DNA of 64,000 nucleotides from Variovorax sp. UMC13 (GCF_014170375.1 NZ_LZZW01000003.1:248001-312000), one strand, 5' to 3'. Counted from the stretch's first letter, positions 34,701-43,113 are shown. Notes: generated by a model from the letters alone, not told the origin. Program-made: numbers and translations.

Positions 34701-37700
34701 GCGGCAAGCGCATCGGCAACCCGCAGGGCCTCGGGCTCGAGGTGACGGCCACCGACATCGTGGTGCGCAACGGCGCCGGCTCGGCGCTGAGCGGGCCGGA
34801 GATCATCCTGGCGGCCAGCGAGCAGGTCGGCATCGACAGCGGCAGCGTGCTGCGCGCCGTCGGCACGGTCTCGCCCGGCGGCGGGAAGCTGGTCGTCAAG
34901 CCGCGCGTGGCGGCGGTCTACACCGACCCCGACGGCAACCTCGACGACAACAACGATGGCGTGATCGACGCCAAGGACACCAAGGACGACGTGCTGACCA
35001 GCCCGGCGCGCGACCACGGCGCGCTGGTCCGCCTGTCGAACGGCGACGCCACCACCGTGCTGCGCGAAGGGGTGGACACCACCACCGGCGGGCGGGTGCG
35101 CATCGGCGAAGGCGCGGTGCTGCAGGGCGGCGCCTCGCTGCTGATCGACGCGACCCGCACGACCGAGCTGGCGGGCTCGGCGCGGCTCTCGGCCGAGCGG
35201 CTGTCGGTGGCGGCCGGCCGCATCAGCTTCGGCGGCGGCAGCGAAGGCATGCTGCTGGACACGGCCACGCTGGCGCAGCTGTCGAACGCCAAGGCCCTCA
35301 CGCTGCGCAGCTACTCGAGCTTCGACTTCTACCGCTCGCTCGACCTCGGCGCCGCCGGCCTGGTCGCGCTGACCTTCGACGGCGCGACCTTCGCCAGCCG
35401 CGCGCCGGGCGACCTGAGGATCCAGGGCGACACCGTGACCCTGGCCAACAGCGGCGGCGCGGCCGCCGTCGATCCCGCGCAGGCCGGTGGCGCCTTCGTC
35501 CTCGACACCCGCACGCTGGTGCTGGGCGGCGGCGACAAGGCCTTCGCCGGCTTCGGCCGCATCGAGCTGGCCGCGCGCGAGCAGATCGTCGGCGAAGGCA
35601 AGGGCAGCCTGTCGGGCGCGAGCGCGCTGACGCTGCGCACGCCGCTGCTGACCGGCCGCGGCGGCGCGGTGCAGTCGATCGCCACCACCGGCGACCTGCA
35701 GGTGCTGGCGTCGGCTTCGTCCGGCACGGCGGCGGCGGCGCCGCAGGACAGCCTGGGCTCGCGCCTGTCGCTGAGCGGGCGCAACCTGCTGTTCGCCAGC
35801 CAGGCGCTGGCGCTGGGCGGCAGCATCGAACTCGGCGCCACCGGCGGCAGCGTGGTGGTGGCCGACGGCGCGCGGCTCGACGTGGGCGGCTTCGCCAAGA
35901 ACTTCTTCGACGTCGCCGACTTCGCCGACGCGGGCCGCATCAGCCTCTCGGCCCTGGGCGGTGACGTGCGCCTGGCCGCCGGCAGCCGCCTCAACCTGGC
36001 CGCGCACCGGGACGGCGGCAGCGCCGGCACGCTGAGCCTGGCCGCCTCGGGCGGCGGCACGGTGGTGCTCGACGGCGCCATCGCCGCGCAGGCCGGCGCC
36101 GGCGGCAAGGCCGGCGCCTTCGCGCTGGACATCGCCGCGCTGCCGGACTTCGCGGGCTTCAGCCAGCGGCTCAACGACGCGGGCTTCAACCGCTCGCGCC
36201 AGTTCCGCATCCGCCAGGGCGACGTCGCGCTGGGCGGCCTCACCACGGTGGAGGACTTCGTGCTGACGGCCGACCAGGGCCGCGTCGACATCAGCGGCAG
36301 CATCGATGCGCGCGCGGCCTACGGCGGCGCGGTGCGCATCACCGGCGGCAACGGCGTCGCCATGCAGGCCGGCGCGCAGCTGCGGGCCGGCGCCACCGGC
36401 GAACTGGGCAGCGGCCGGGTCACGCTCGACGCCGCCGGCGGATCGCTGGACCTGCAGGGCGGCCTGATCGACGTGGTGGGCGCGGACGGCGGCAAGGTGC
36501 GCCTGCGCGCGCGGCAGAGCGCCGACCACCGTGACCTGCAGGTCACGGCGCTGCGCACCGCGATCCAGGGCGCGCGCTCGGCGGTGCTCGAAGGCGTGCG
36601 CGGCTACGACGTGGCCGACTACGACGGCCGCAGCGTCGACGCGGTGAAGGCCGATGCGGTCGCCGACGCCGCGCGCTTCGCCGCCCTGGCGCCGGCGCTG
36701 GCCGCGCGCCTGGGCCGCGGCGACATCGCCATCGCCGCCGGCATCGAGATCGCCAGCGCCGGCGACCTGGTGATGAACGGCGACTGGAACCTGTTCCGCG
36801 ATTTCGCCGCCAGCCGCGAAGGCAGCCTGACGCTGCGCGCCGGCGGCAACCTGCTGTTGAACGGCCACCTGAGCGACGGCTTCGACCAGGCCGGGCGCGA
36901 CGGCGTGCTGCAGGACGCCGCCTCCTGGGACCTGCGCCTGGTCGCCGGCGCCGACCTCGCCTCGGCCGACCGGCTCGCGCTCCGGCCGCTGGCCGGGCTG
37001 GCAGCGGGCACGGGCTCGGTCGTCATCGGCACGGCCAACACCAGCACCGACCCGGCGCTCGACAACGGCGCCGGCAAGCTGCTGCGCACCGGCACCGGCG
37101 ACCTCACGGTCCGCGCCGGCCGCGACTTCACGCTGGCGCACAAGGATTCGGTGGCCTACACCGCCGGCCGCAAGGACATGACGACCTGGGCCGACTTCAC
37201 GACCGCGCGCGCCGACGCCACCTACGGCGTGGCCGGCGGCCACCTCGACCTGGCCGCGCAGGGCGACATCGGCGCGCAGGCCTCGGGCCAGCGCTACACC
37301 GAATGGCTCAACCGCCAGGGCATGGTGAACCAGGACGGCTACTTCGGCGAGTACTCGATCCGCTCTGGCACCCGGCCGGACGGCAGCTACGGCCCGATCG
37401 TCGAGGGCCCCGCCCAGTCGAGCTGGTGGGTCAACTACGGCGAGTTCCGCCAGGGCGTGGGCGCGCTGGGTGGGGGCAACGTTAAGGTCAGCGCGGGCGG
37501 TGACCTGCGCGACCTCGGCGTGATGCTGACAACCAACCTGCGGCTGCGCGGCGGCCTGCGCCCGGGCGCGGCGATGGCGCAGGAAATGCGCAACGGCGGC
37601 CTGATGACGGTCGATGCCGGCGGCGCGATCCGCGGCGGCCAGTACTACGTGGCACGCGGCGCGGCCGAGCTCCGCGCCAACGAGACCGCGACCGGCCACG

Positions 37701-40129
37701 GTATCCAGGTCCGGCGCAGCAGCGGCAGCACCACGCAGGACGTGGTCGGCGACTTCGCGCTGGCGCCGGTGCTCTCGCTGGGCGACGCCACGCTCAGCCT
37801 GCGCACGGCCGGCCACCTGCTCTTGCAGGCGGTCATCGACCCCCTGCTGGTGCGCTACGGCGACGGCTACAACGCGTCCGGCAACCAGAACGACTACCAG
37901 GCCTACATGAGCGGCTACACCGGCCGCAGCGCGCTGCGGCTGTCGTCCACCGGCGGCGACCTGACGCTGGTCAACCAGGCGGAGTTCGCCTTCAGGGACG
38001 TGGCGCTGCAGGGCGCCACCACCACCCAGGACGGGCTGGTCGGCAAGGGCTCCAACCGCTTCCCGGCGATCACGCAGGCCACTGCGATGAACGGCTCGCT
38101 GGAGATCCAGGGGCCGATGTTCGTCATGCCCGGCAGCACCAACGACGTGCGGCTGCTGGCGCAGAAGGACGTGTTCTTCAACAACCGGAACTACAGCCTG
38201 CTCCGCGCCCTCGCCGGCAACACCCGCTACAACGCGACCTACAACAACGAGCCCTACGCCGAGATCATCATGTCGTACGCGACGCCGGAGATGATGCCGT
38301 CGGCCTTTGCGCCGCTGGGCAACTTCCGCCAGGTCAACCTCGATGCGCTGCTGCGCAACGTGCAGGGGCCCAGCGTCGACATCGGCGCCTTCCCCGGCGG
38401 CCGCTACAGCGAGCTCAAGAACCCGGAGGTGCTGCCGCTGGCCGGCGACCGCGAGCCCAGCCGCGTCTACGCCTCGCAGGGCTCGGTGCTGGGCCTGGAC
38501 ATGATGGCCAGCGAGCAGACCTGGACCCGCGCCGGCACCGACATCCGCGGCCTGCGCATGAGCGGGCGCAACAACCACGCCGACGACGTGACCCTGCTGG
38601 AGGCCGGCAACGACATCCTCGCGATGACGCCGCTGCGCCCGCGCGGCGGCAGCGGCGTCGTGATGCAGGGCGCGGGCACGCTGCTGCTGACGGCCGGGCG
38701 CGACGTGTATGCCGACGACGTGCAGATCCGCAGCGTCGGCAACCAGCTCTTCGACGGCGCCAACCGCCCCTTGCCCGACACCCGGGTCAAGGGCCTGCCC
38801 GACCAGGGCGCGGCGATCACCGTGATGGCCGGCATGAACCACGCCGCCGGCTACGAGGCCTTCGCCAGCGCCTACCTCGATCCGGCGCAGGTCGCGGCCA
38901 TGCCCGAGCACCTCAAGGCCCGCGCGGCCGACGGCCGCATGCTGCCGATCTACCTGACCGACCAGGTCGAGCGCCGCGCGAACGGCCAGGAGAAGACGGT
39001 GCGCCGCGGCCTGGTCTCGTACATGAAGGACATGACCGGCGAGACGCTGGACCCGCTGGCCGCCTGGGCGCGTTTCCAGACCCTGCAGCCGCTGGCCCGC
39101 GAGCAGTTCCTGCGCCAGGTCTACCTGCTCGAGCTGCGCGAGGCCGGCCGCGACCAGAACGAGCCGGGCACCGGCGGCCTGCCGCGCAACGGCGGCTACA
39201 ACCGCGGCTACGCGGCGATCGCCACGCTGTTCCCGGGCGACCGGTGGAAGGGCGACGTGGCGGCCAACAAGCTGATGCTGCGCACCATGGCCGGCGGCGA
39301 CATCGACGTGCTCACGCCAGGCGGCGGCCTGCAGGTGGCGGCGCTGGGCGCGACCGTGCCCGACGGCTACGGCCTGGTCACGCTGGCCTCGGGCCACATC
39401 AACGTCTTCGCCAGGGAGGACGTGACGGTCAACCGCTCGCGCATCCTGTCCTTCGTGCCCGAGGCGACGCAGCAGGGCAGCGACCAGATCATCTGGTCGA
39501 CGGTGGGCGACATCGACGCGGGCCGGGGCTCGAAGACCGTGCGCGTGCCGTCCGGCCCGGACATCGGCACCGACGTCGACGGCAACACCACGGTGCGCGA
39601 GCGTTCCGACATGAGCGGCAGCGGCATCGGCACCGTGGGCGACGGCGACGTCGACCTGGTCGCGCCGCTGGGCACGGTCAATGCGGGCGACGCCGGCCTG
39701 CGGGTGGCGGGCAACCTCAACATCGCGGCGCTGCAGGTGCTCAACGCCGACAACATCCAGGTCAAGGGCGAGATCAAGGGCCTGCCGGTGATCGCGGCGG
39801 TCAACATCGGCGCGCTGACCAACGCCAGCGCGGCGGCATCGCAGGCGGCGGCCGCGGCGCAGGAGGTGCTGCAGCGCGAGCGCGCGGCGGCCCGCCAGAC
39901 CCTGCCCTCGGTGTTCACGGTGCGGGTGCTGGGCTTCGGCGGCGAACCCGCGGCGCCGGGCGCCCAGGGCGCGCCCGCCTCGGGCCCACCCGCGCCCCGG
40001 CCCGCGAACCGCGCGGCCTACGACCGTTCGAAGATGGTGCAGATCGTCGGCCTGGGCGCCGACATGGACGCCGCCGGCTGGCAGCGCCTGACCGAGGCCG
40101 AGCGCCGCAGCGTGCAGCAGGACCGGTGA
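28748..40129 (+). CDS. Giant TpsA/filamentous-haemagglutinin-type exoprotein (3,793 residues)
   Basis: A large secreted beta-helix protein. The N-terminus has an extended basic leader (RSQRRLAPIARAIAVVLATG to DAHAQ) and, at about residues 160-260, a TPS secretion domain (TDEKAILNWESFNVGRNTTV; IQADGSVYIVNRNGIVFNGS). Most of the rest is repetitive beta-helix sequence with words such as LDVSGGG, GGTLRLEAP and AGRDFTLAH. The C-terminal 900 residues look like the DUF3739 region of filamentous-haemagglutinin family proteins, ending in a Pro/Ala-rich tail. I found no cysteine, as usual for TPS passengers. An EF-hand-like loop lies at 2066-2077. No TpsB pore gene is in the window. Likely roles are adhesion or contact; expression is probably under the adjacent ECF sigma factor. 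Confidence 0.88.
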   Translation: MSRREPQAPTTPRTLRAPHRSQRRLAPIARAIAVVLATGGVLADAHAQRALGAAWLAQKNVIQGTAQATGRLPNGQPVSSLTNPTQQRDNAQMQRSLDNLNLAARGIAAQQAAQEAARLAALNGTATVPDGLVDGGLKVDTNSLTAGWLNAKAPVQSAAGGRTVVGIEQTDEKAILNWESFNVGRNTTVKFDQKGGAKADGTNGWIALNRINDPSGKPSQIAGQIQADGSVYIVNRNGIVFNGSAQVNTRSLVASSLALSDKQFKLGINKSQYFDDAYQGQADAFAIPQFGLFTAERPDINLGFVKGVDGAPDTLGGVARFDPGAAPGAVQVQAGAQLAVEAGGKIMLFAPKVHNAGTVSAPDGQVILAAGENVHINTSKLGDKNGVRGLEVAVSAVPGWAFAWTHMENALSSNPVQWNREFVQGLRDAVLPGMAARTAAIGYDVSNSGIVQSERGNITLQAQDIHQNGVLTASTALNNRNGSILLRAWGQGTHAYQNSDNHDILINWLAGTLTLGEGSVTRVMPDASDTSLIETTALATRYQPGRIALYGQLIDLRPRAGVLAPSGTIEIESAVNPLYTQLPGYRPGSFGDGSRVYLDAGAYVSVAGIQGAAVDMSRNFVEAELRINELRDSPLLLDSWVRGKKVMVDRRASGVFTDGPMAGVEWVKNSAGVMVPGAWAGTPIGDVTGWVGVGITDMKELSTDAGRITVRAGGEFISRPGSLFDVSGGSVRYSDGLNTATKLMGADGRVYAMDKAFSDRDYTGIAGRYTQVHQRWGVSEAFVSPLIGRNAIEAGYTEGRNAGSVVLFAGKGFVLEGDYAGGVVVGERQQKQPSKNGGGRLEFGGGSVEDRPWSLGDLVVSHDPHRLAADFRSTSVLGADFIAAPRPGRNEEPGKLSYILDDTLSQSRMGSITFHMRRDFTLAEGAVLDMAPGASLMINEFENSTNTVTIDGTLRAPGGNISALAAMGTLRIGAQGRFDTGGQWINTWLDGVQPARWAMDGGSILLSAKDFEVDSRAVLDVSGGGRVDTGARGLPTLRVGQAGLITLDGVDGRTDLGALDMRALAAGSAGRLAISTGAVVQLGGERNDPARLWLPETLYTERGFGVVSIAGRADIGVADGAVLSLVPFSLDTGGFDHRLLASGARLADAAPAVRLPAAQRFARKPSELSLSNTSSRITIGAGASVGVDTGGRIQLKAEGGAVTVQGTLSAPAGAITVEAGQVTLEADAQLLARGAALIAPDAKGRLSGRVLDGGRIELVGGMTDLASVALQAGSLVDVSGSSGQVDSPAAGRFGGEAAGTPLLRLDSDGGSIRVQGALALDGRLAGHAGGASASGGALTLTDSGVKPAGGITVPTRLYYRDKAGVIRNGLYTTLDLDIFDEYGTAPLRLTAAMRTALTNLSPVQASGMLIDDGGSGGGGVTVQKPWEANPVLDARVVQLLNTHFFSNATATQRIQIGDVQVSASSHVSQKSLADGGFADLSLNGKVSLNNVQLQAGRSITIGGTLSGLNGSSASLSAPHLMLGGIGGGATPAANTAQSGGQLTLKGQLIDIQGSNAPGAGMRIGGFARTVIEGQDLRFIGEFPAQFSGALNTDITLGVDGDLVVRAGQVYPSTGMTGILRAGDSITVERFGEAGPAPLSAGGTLRLEAPVIEQNGVLRAPFGQIELVAGQRLTLGAGSLSSVSGAGLNVPYGSLINNEHWQDPRKAPNTVTPSEGALVAPPEKRITLKAPEVGLAAGAVLDISGGGDLFAAEFVPGPGGSHDVLNVPGMYAVLPGYGSAAPVAGAPAGRRVWLAGSPGLAAGWYTLLPARYALLPGAFAVQDNGRAWLGTAARASTQPDGSHVVQGRAGDALGPVSDAPATGWRVMSGATLRQYTEYNEAASNAFFSSEAFRLTQYRLTGRDIVTPRLARDGGAVVFDATASLVLDGSLKSAPDTGGRGGLVDIAGQKIAIVGRGLDAADLRADGYLVIDAASLSNFGAGSLLVGGKRIGNPQGLGLEVTATDIVVRNGAGSALSGPEIILAASEQVGIDSGSVLRAVGTVSPGGGKLVVKPRVAAVYTDPDGNLDDNNDGVIDAKDTKDDVLTSPARDHGALVRLSNGDATTVLREGVDTTTGGRVRIGEGAVLQGGASLLIDATRTTELAGSARLSAERLSVAAGRISFGGGSEGMLLDTATLAQLSNAKALTLRSYSSFDFYRSLDLGAAGLVALTFDGATFASRAPGDLRIQGDTVTLANSGGAAAVDPAQAGGAFVLDTRTLVLGGGDKAFAGFGRIELAAREQIVGEGKGSLSGASALTLRTPLLTGRGGAVQSIATTGDLQVLASASSGTAAAAPQDSLGSRLSLSGRNLLFASQALALGGSIELGATGGSVVVADGARLDVGGFAKNFFDVADFADAGRISLSALGGDVRLAAGSRLNLAAHRDGGSAGTLSLAASGGGTVVLDGAIAAQAGAGGKAGAFALDIAALPDFAGFSQRLNDAGFNRSRQFRIRQGDVALGGLTTVEDFVLTADQGRVDISGSIDARAAYGGAVRITGGNGVAMQAGAQLRAGATGELGSGRVTLDAAGGSLDLQGGLIDVVGADGGKVRLRARQSADHRDLQVTALRTAIQGARSAVLEGVRGYDVADYDGRSVDAVKADAVADAARFAALAPALAARLGRGDIAIAAGIEIASAGDLVMNGDWNLFRDFAASREGSLTLRAGGNLLLNGHLSDGFDQAGRDGVLQDAASWDLRLVAGADLASADRLALRPLAGLAAGTGSVVIGTANTSTDPALDNGAGKLLRTGTGDLTVRAGRDFTLAHKDSVAYTAGRKDMTTWADFTTARADATYGVAGGHLDLAAQGDIGAQASGQRYTEWLNRQGMVNQDGYFGEYSIRSGTRPDGSYGPIVEGPAQSSWWVNYGEFRQGVGALGGGNVKVSAGGDLRDLGVMLTTNLRLRGGLRPGAAMAQEMRNGGLMTVDAGGAIRGGQYYVARGAAELRANETATGHGIQVRRSSGSTTQDVVGDFALAPVLSLGDATLSLRTAGHLLLQAVIDPLLVRYGDGYNASGNQNDYQAYMSGYTGRSALRLSSTGGDLTLVNQAEFAFRDVALQGATTTQDGLVGKGSNRFPAITQATAMNGSLEIQGPMFVMPGSTNDVRLLAQKDVFFNNRNYSLLRALAGNTRYNATYNNEPYAEIIMSYATPEMMPSAFAPLGNFRQVNLDALLRNVQGPSVDIGAFPGGRYSELKNPEVLPLAGDREPSRVYASQGSVLGLDMMASEQTWTRAGTDIRGLRMSGRNNHADDVTLLEAGNDILAMTPLRPRGGSGVVMQGAGTLLLTAGRDVYADDVQIRSVGNQLFDGANRPLPDTRVKGLPDQGAAITVMAGMNHAAGYEAFASAYLDPAQVAAMPEHLKARAADGRMLPIYLTDQVERRANGQEKTVRRGLVSYMKDMTGETLDPLAAWARFQTLQPLAREQFLRQVYLLELREAGRDQNEPGTGGLPRNGGYNRGYAAIATLFPGDRWKGDVAANKLMLRTMAGGDIDVLTPGGGLQVAALGATVPDGYGLVTLASGHINVFAREDVTVNRSRILSFVPEATQQGSDQIIWSTVGDIDAGRGSKTVRVPSGPDIGTDVDGNTTVRERSDMSGSGIGTVGDGDVDLVAPLGTVNAGDAGLRVAGNLNIAALQVLNADNIQVKGEIKGLPVIAAVNIGALTNASAAASQAAAAAQEVLQRERAAARQTLPSVFTVRVLGFGGEPAAPGAQGAPASGPPAPRPANRAAYDRSKMVQIVGLGADMDAAGWQRLTEAERRSVQQDR

Positions 40130-40785
40130 TGCACGGCCTCACGGTGGAACCCATGGCGGAGCGCGGCGACGCCGCCGTCCCGGCCCTGCCGGGCCTGCCG
40201 CTGCGCGAGGTGCTGGTGCGCCACTACGCCACGCTGCGCCGGCGCCTGACGCGGCAGCTGCGCTGCCCCGAGTTCGCGGCCGAGTGCCTGCACGAGCTCT
40301 GGCTCGGCCTGGGCGAGGCTGTGGCCGATGCGCTGGACCGGCCCGAGGCCTACGTCTATCGCGCGGCTTCCAACCTCGCGATGGACCGCCTGCGCACGCG
40401 CAGCCTGTGGCAGTACGTGGACGAGAGCGAGGCCTCCGAGCTCGCCGACCTGTCGCCCGGGCCGGCCCAGCTCACGGAGATGCGCTCGGAGATCGCGGCC
40501 ATCGACCAGGCCTTCCAGCAGCTGCCGCGGCGCCACCGCGCGGTGCTGGTGGCGATCCGCGTCGATGCCTGCAGCCGCAGCGAGGTGGCGGCGCATTTCG
40601 GCATCTCGCTGCGCACCGTCGACACGGTGCTGCGCCAGTCGCTGGACCACTGCGCGCAGCAGACCGGGCTGCGCATCGCGGGCGGCGTGAGCGCGCCGCG
40701 CCGCGGCCTGGCCCCGCGCCGCCGGATGCATCCAGCGGCGGCGGCCACAGTCTGTCAGGCCGCCTGCGCCCCGAGCGCGATGTAG
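40129..40785 (+). CDS. Second ECF-type RNA polymerase sigma factor
   Basis: A 218-residue sigma-70 family protein. Region 2 is visible as LREVLVRHYATLRRRLTRQL, CLHELWLGLGEAVADALDRP and AYVYRAASNLAMDRLRTRSL. Region 4 is LPRRHRAVLVAIRVDACSRS and VAAHFGISLRTVDTVLRQSL. The start overlaps the exoprotein stop by one base (TGATG), so it is co-translated with the giant gene. The tail after region 4 (about residues 185-218, Arg/Pro/Ala-rich with two Cys) is longer than usual and overlaps the convergent acyl-CoA dehydrogenase gene by 31 bp. No second anti-sigma gene is present. Confidence 0.85.
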   Translation: MHGLTVEPMAERGDAAVPALPGLPLREVLVRHYATLRRRLTRQLRCPEFAAECLHELWLGLGEAVADALDRPEAYVYRAASNLAMDRLRTRSLWQYVDESEASELADLSPGPAQLTEMRSEIAAIDQAFQQLPRRHRAVLVAIRVDACSRSEVAAHFGISLRTVDTVLRQSLDHCAQQTGLRIAGGVSAPRRGLAPRRRMHPAAAATVCQAACAPSAM

Positions 40786-41894
40786 CGCGCCAGGTGGTGG
40801 TCCTCGTCGCCCAGCTGGTGGTCGATCATGACCAGCCGCTTGGCGTAGTGGGCCAGCGGCAGCTCCCAGGTCATGCCGATGCCGCCGTGCATCTGGATGC
40901 TCTCCTCGGCCACCAGCGTGCCGACGCGGCCGATGGTGAACTTGGCGGCCGACAGCGCGCGTTCGCGCGTCGTGCGGTCGGCGTCGTCGAGCGCGGCCGC
41001 GGCGTTGATCACGGCCGAGCGGGCCTGCTCGATCTCCAGCAGCAGCTGCGCCATGCGGTGCTGCAACGCCTGGAAGCTGCCGATGGGCACGCCGAACTGC
41101 TTGCGCGTGCGCAGGTACTCGAGCGTGGCCTGGCGCGCCGCGTCCATCGCGCCCAGCGATTCGGCGCACAGCGCGAGCAGGCCGCGGCCGACCGCGTGCT
41201 CGAGCAGCGCGAAGCCTTCGCCTTCGGTGCCCAGCAGCGCCTCGGCGCCCAGCACCACCTTGTCGAACGTGAGCTCCGCAGCCCGGCCGCCGTCCACGCG
41301 CGGGTAGCCGCGCAGCGACAGGCCCGCGGTGTCGCGCGGCACCAGGAACAGCGAGAGGCCGGCCTCGTCGGCCTGTTCGCCGGCCGTGCGCGCGCTCACC
41401 AGGAACAGTTCGGCCTGCTCGCCCTGCAGCACCACGGCCTTGGCGCCGTCGAGGCGCCAGCCCTCGCCGCTGCGGCGCGCGGTGGTGGCCACGTTCGCGA
41501 GTTCGTAGTGCGATGCGGGCTCGTCGTGCGCCAGCGCGGCCACGGTGCGGCCTTCGATCACCGCGTCCAGCAGCGGCCTGTGCGCCGTGCCGCCGGCCCG
41601 CGCGATCGCACTGCCCACCACCAGCGCGCCCAGGAAGGGTTCGACCACCAGCCCGCGGCCCAGGCTCTCGAAGACCACGGCGATGTCGAAGCCGTCGCCG
41701 CCGAAGCCGCCCTCGGCCTCGCCGAACAGCGCGCCCAGCGCGCCGAGTTCGGCGAAGCGCTGCCAGAGCTCGGTGCTGAAGCCGCGCGTCGACTGCGCGA
41801 TGTGGTCGCGGGTGGCGAAGCCGTACTGCTCGGCCACGAAGCGGTCCAGCGTTTCCGCCAGCATGCGGCGTTCTTCGGTGTGTTCGAAGTTCAT
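40755..41894 (-). CDS. Acyl-CoA dehydrogenase, PimD-like (small) subunit
   Basis: A 379-residue flavoprotein: MNFEHTEERRMLAETLDRFV, FGEAEGGFGGDGFDIAVVFE, the middle domain WRLDGAKAVVLQGEQAELFL and the C-terminal helix domain with MHGGIGMTWELPLAHYAKRL. The usual C-terminal catalytic Glu motif (YEGT) is absent. It resembles the small subunit of pimeloyl-CoA dehydrogenase, which pairs with the 398-residue protein encoded 10 bp upstream. It is last in a minus-strand beta-oxidation operon. The substrate is inferred only by operon similarity. Confidence 0.85.
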   Translation of the reverse strand: MNFEHTEERRMLAETLDRFVAEQYGFATRDHIAQSTRGFSTELWQRFAELGALGALFGEAEGGFGGDGFDIAVVFESLGRGLVVEPFLGALVVGSAIARAGGTAHRPLLDAVIEGRTVAALAHDEPASHYELANVATTARRSGEGWRLDGAKAVVLQGEQAELFLVSARTAGEQADEAGLSLFLVPRDTAGLSLRGYPRVDGGRAAELTFDKVVLGAEALLGTEGEGFALLEHAVGRGLLALCAESLGAMDAARQATLEYLRTRKQFGVPIGSFQALQHRMAQLLLEIEQARSAVINAAAALDDADRTTRERALSAAKFTIGRVGTLVAEESIQMHGGIGMTWELPLAHYAKRLVMIDHQLGDEDHHLARYIALGAQAA

Positions 41895-41904
41895 GGTGTC
41901 GCGC

Positions 41905-43101
41905 TCACAGTCCCAGGATCATCTTGGAGATGATGTTCTTCTGGATTTCGTTGGAGCCGCCGAAGATCGACAGCTTGCGGTTGTTGAAGTACAGCGCCGC
42001 GGCGCCGGCCGCGTCGGCCGGGCCCACGGGCGCCTCGCCATAGCCCTCGTGCAGCGCGGCCTCGATGTAGGGCTGCGCATAGGGGCCCATCGCGCGGCGC
42101 ATCAGCGACGACAGCTCCTGCCGCAGCTCGGTGCCGCGGATCTTGAGCATCGAGCTCTCGGCCCCGGGCACGCCGCCGCCGGCCACGGCCGCGAGCACGC
42201 GCAGGTTGGTGGTCTTCATGTTCTCCAGGTCGATCTCGGCGCGCGCCAGGCGCGCGGCGAACAGCGGGTCCTGCGCCAGCGGGCGGCCGTTGCGGCGCTG
42301 CGTGGCGGCGGTGCGGCGCAGGCGCTCCAGCAGCGCCACCGAGAAGCCCACGCCCGCGATGTTGGTGCGCTCGTAGGTCAGCAGGTACTTGGCGTAGGTC
42401 CAGCCCTTGTTTTCCTCGCCCACCAGGTTCTCCGCCGGCACGCGCACGTCGGTGAAGAACACCTCGTTGACCTCGTGCTCGCCGTCGAGCGTGATGATGG
42501 GTCGCACTTCGACGCCGGGCGAGGCCATGTCGACCAGCAGGAAGCTGATGCCCGCCTGCTTGCTGCCTTCCTTCGAGGTGCGCACCAGGCAGAAGATCAT
42601 GTTGGCGTGCTGGCCCAGCGTGGTCCAGGTCTTCTGGCCGTTGACCACGTAGTGCTCGCCCTCGCGCACCGCGGTGGTCTTGACCGAGGCCAGGTCCGAG
42701 CCGGCGCCCGGCTCCGAATAGCCCTGGCACCACCAGTCGCTGCCGTCGAGGATGCGCGGCAGCCAGTGGCGCTTCTGCGCCTCGTTGCCGTACTTGATGA
42801 GCACTGGCGCGAGCATGTTGACGCCGAAGGGCACCACGCGCGGCGTGCCGTAGAGCGCGCACTCGTTCTCGAAGATGAACTTCTCGATCGCGGTCCAGCC
42901 CGGGCCGCCGTGCTCCTTGGGCCAGTGGTTGCCCAGCCAGCCCTGCGCGTTGAGGATCGCGTGCCACTCGACCATGTCGGCCTTGGCCGGCCGCTTGCCG
43001 CTGCGCACCAGGTCCGACAGGCGGGCCGGCACCTTGGCCGCGAGAAAGGCCTGCACCTCGCGGCGGAAGGCTTCTTCTTCAGGGGTGAAATTCAGGTCCA
43101 T
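41905..43101 (-). CDS. Acyl-CoA dehydrogenase, PimC-like (large) subunit
   Basis: A 398-residue flavoprotein: MDLNFTPEEEAFRREVQAFL, WHAILNAQGWLGNHWPKEHG, the FAD site WWCQGYSEPGAGSDLASVKT, NGQKTWTTLGQHANMIFCLV and the C-terminal IFGGSNEIQKNIISKMILGL. The common YEGT catalytic Glu is replaced by GGSN; LLTYERTNIAGVG offers a glutamate at the alternative position used by some family members. The pattern fits the large subunit of pimeloyl-CoA-type heteromeric dehydrogenases. It lies 12 bp after the thiolase gene. Confidence 0.88.
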   Translation of the reverse strand: MDLNFTPEEEAFRREVQAFLAAKVPARLSDLVRSGKRPAKADMVEWHAILNAQGWLGNHWPKEHGGPGWTAIEKFIFENECALYGTPRVVPFGVNMLAPVLIKYGNEAQKRHWLPRILDGSDWWCQGYSEPGAGSDLASVKTTAVREGEHYVVNGQKTWTTLGQHANMIFCLVRTSKEGSKQAGISFLLVDMASPGVEVRPIITLDGEHEVNEVFFTDVRVPAENLVGEENKGWTYAKYLLTYERTNIAGVGFSVALLERLRRTAATQRRNGRPLAQDPLFAARLARAEIDLENMKTTNLRVLAAVAGGGVPGAESSMLKIRGTELRQELSSLMRRAMGPYAQPYIEAALHEGYGEAPVGPADAAGAAALYFNNRKLSIFGGSNEIQKNIISKMILGL

Positions 43102-43113
43102 GAAGGCAGTCGT

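Noticed and set aside
28652..39397. A 3,581-codon open reading frame on the minus strand opposite the exoprotein gene
   Set aside because: Its codons are exactly the reverse complements of the sense codons, so its stops would need TTA, CTA or TCA in the sense strand. These are rare in this GC-rich genome. The product is low-complexity (His/Arg/Gln/Ala-rich) with no domain.
26263..40785. TpsB-type outer-membrane transporter or TonB-dependent barrel in the signalling locus
   Set aside because: No frame on either strand shows POTRA or barrel features; it is not in the window.
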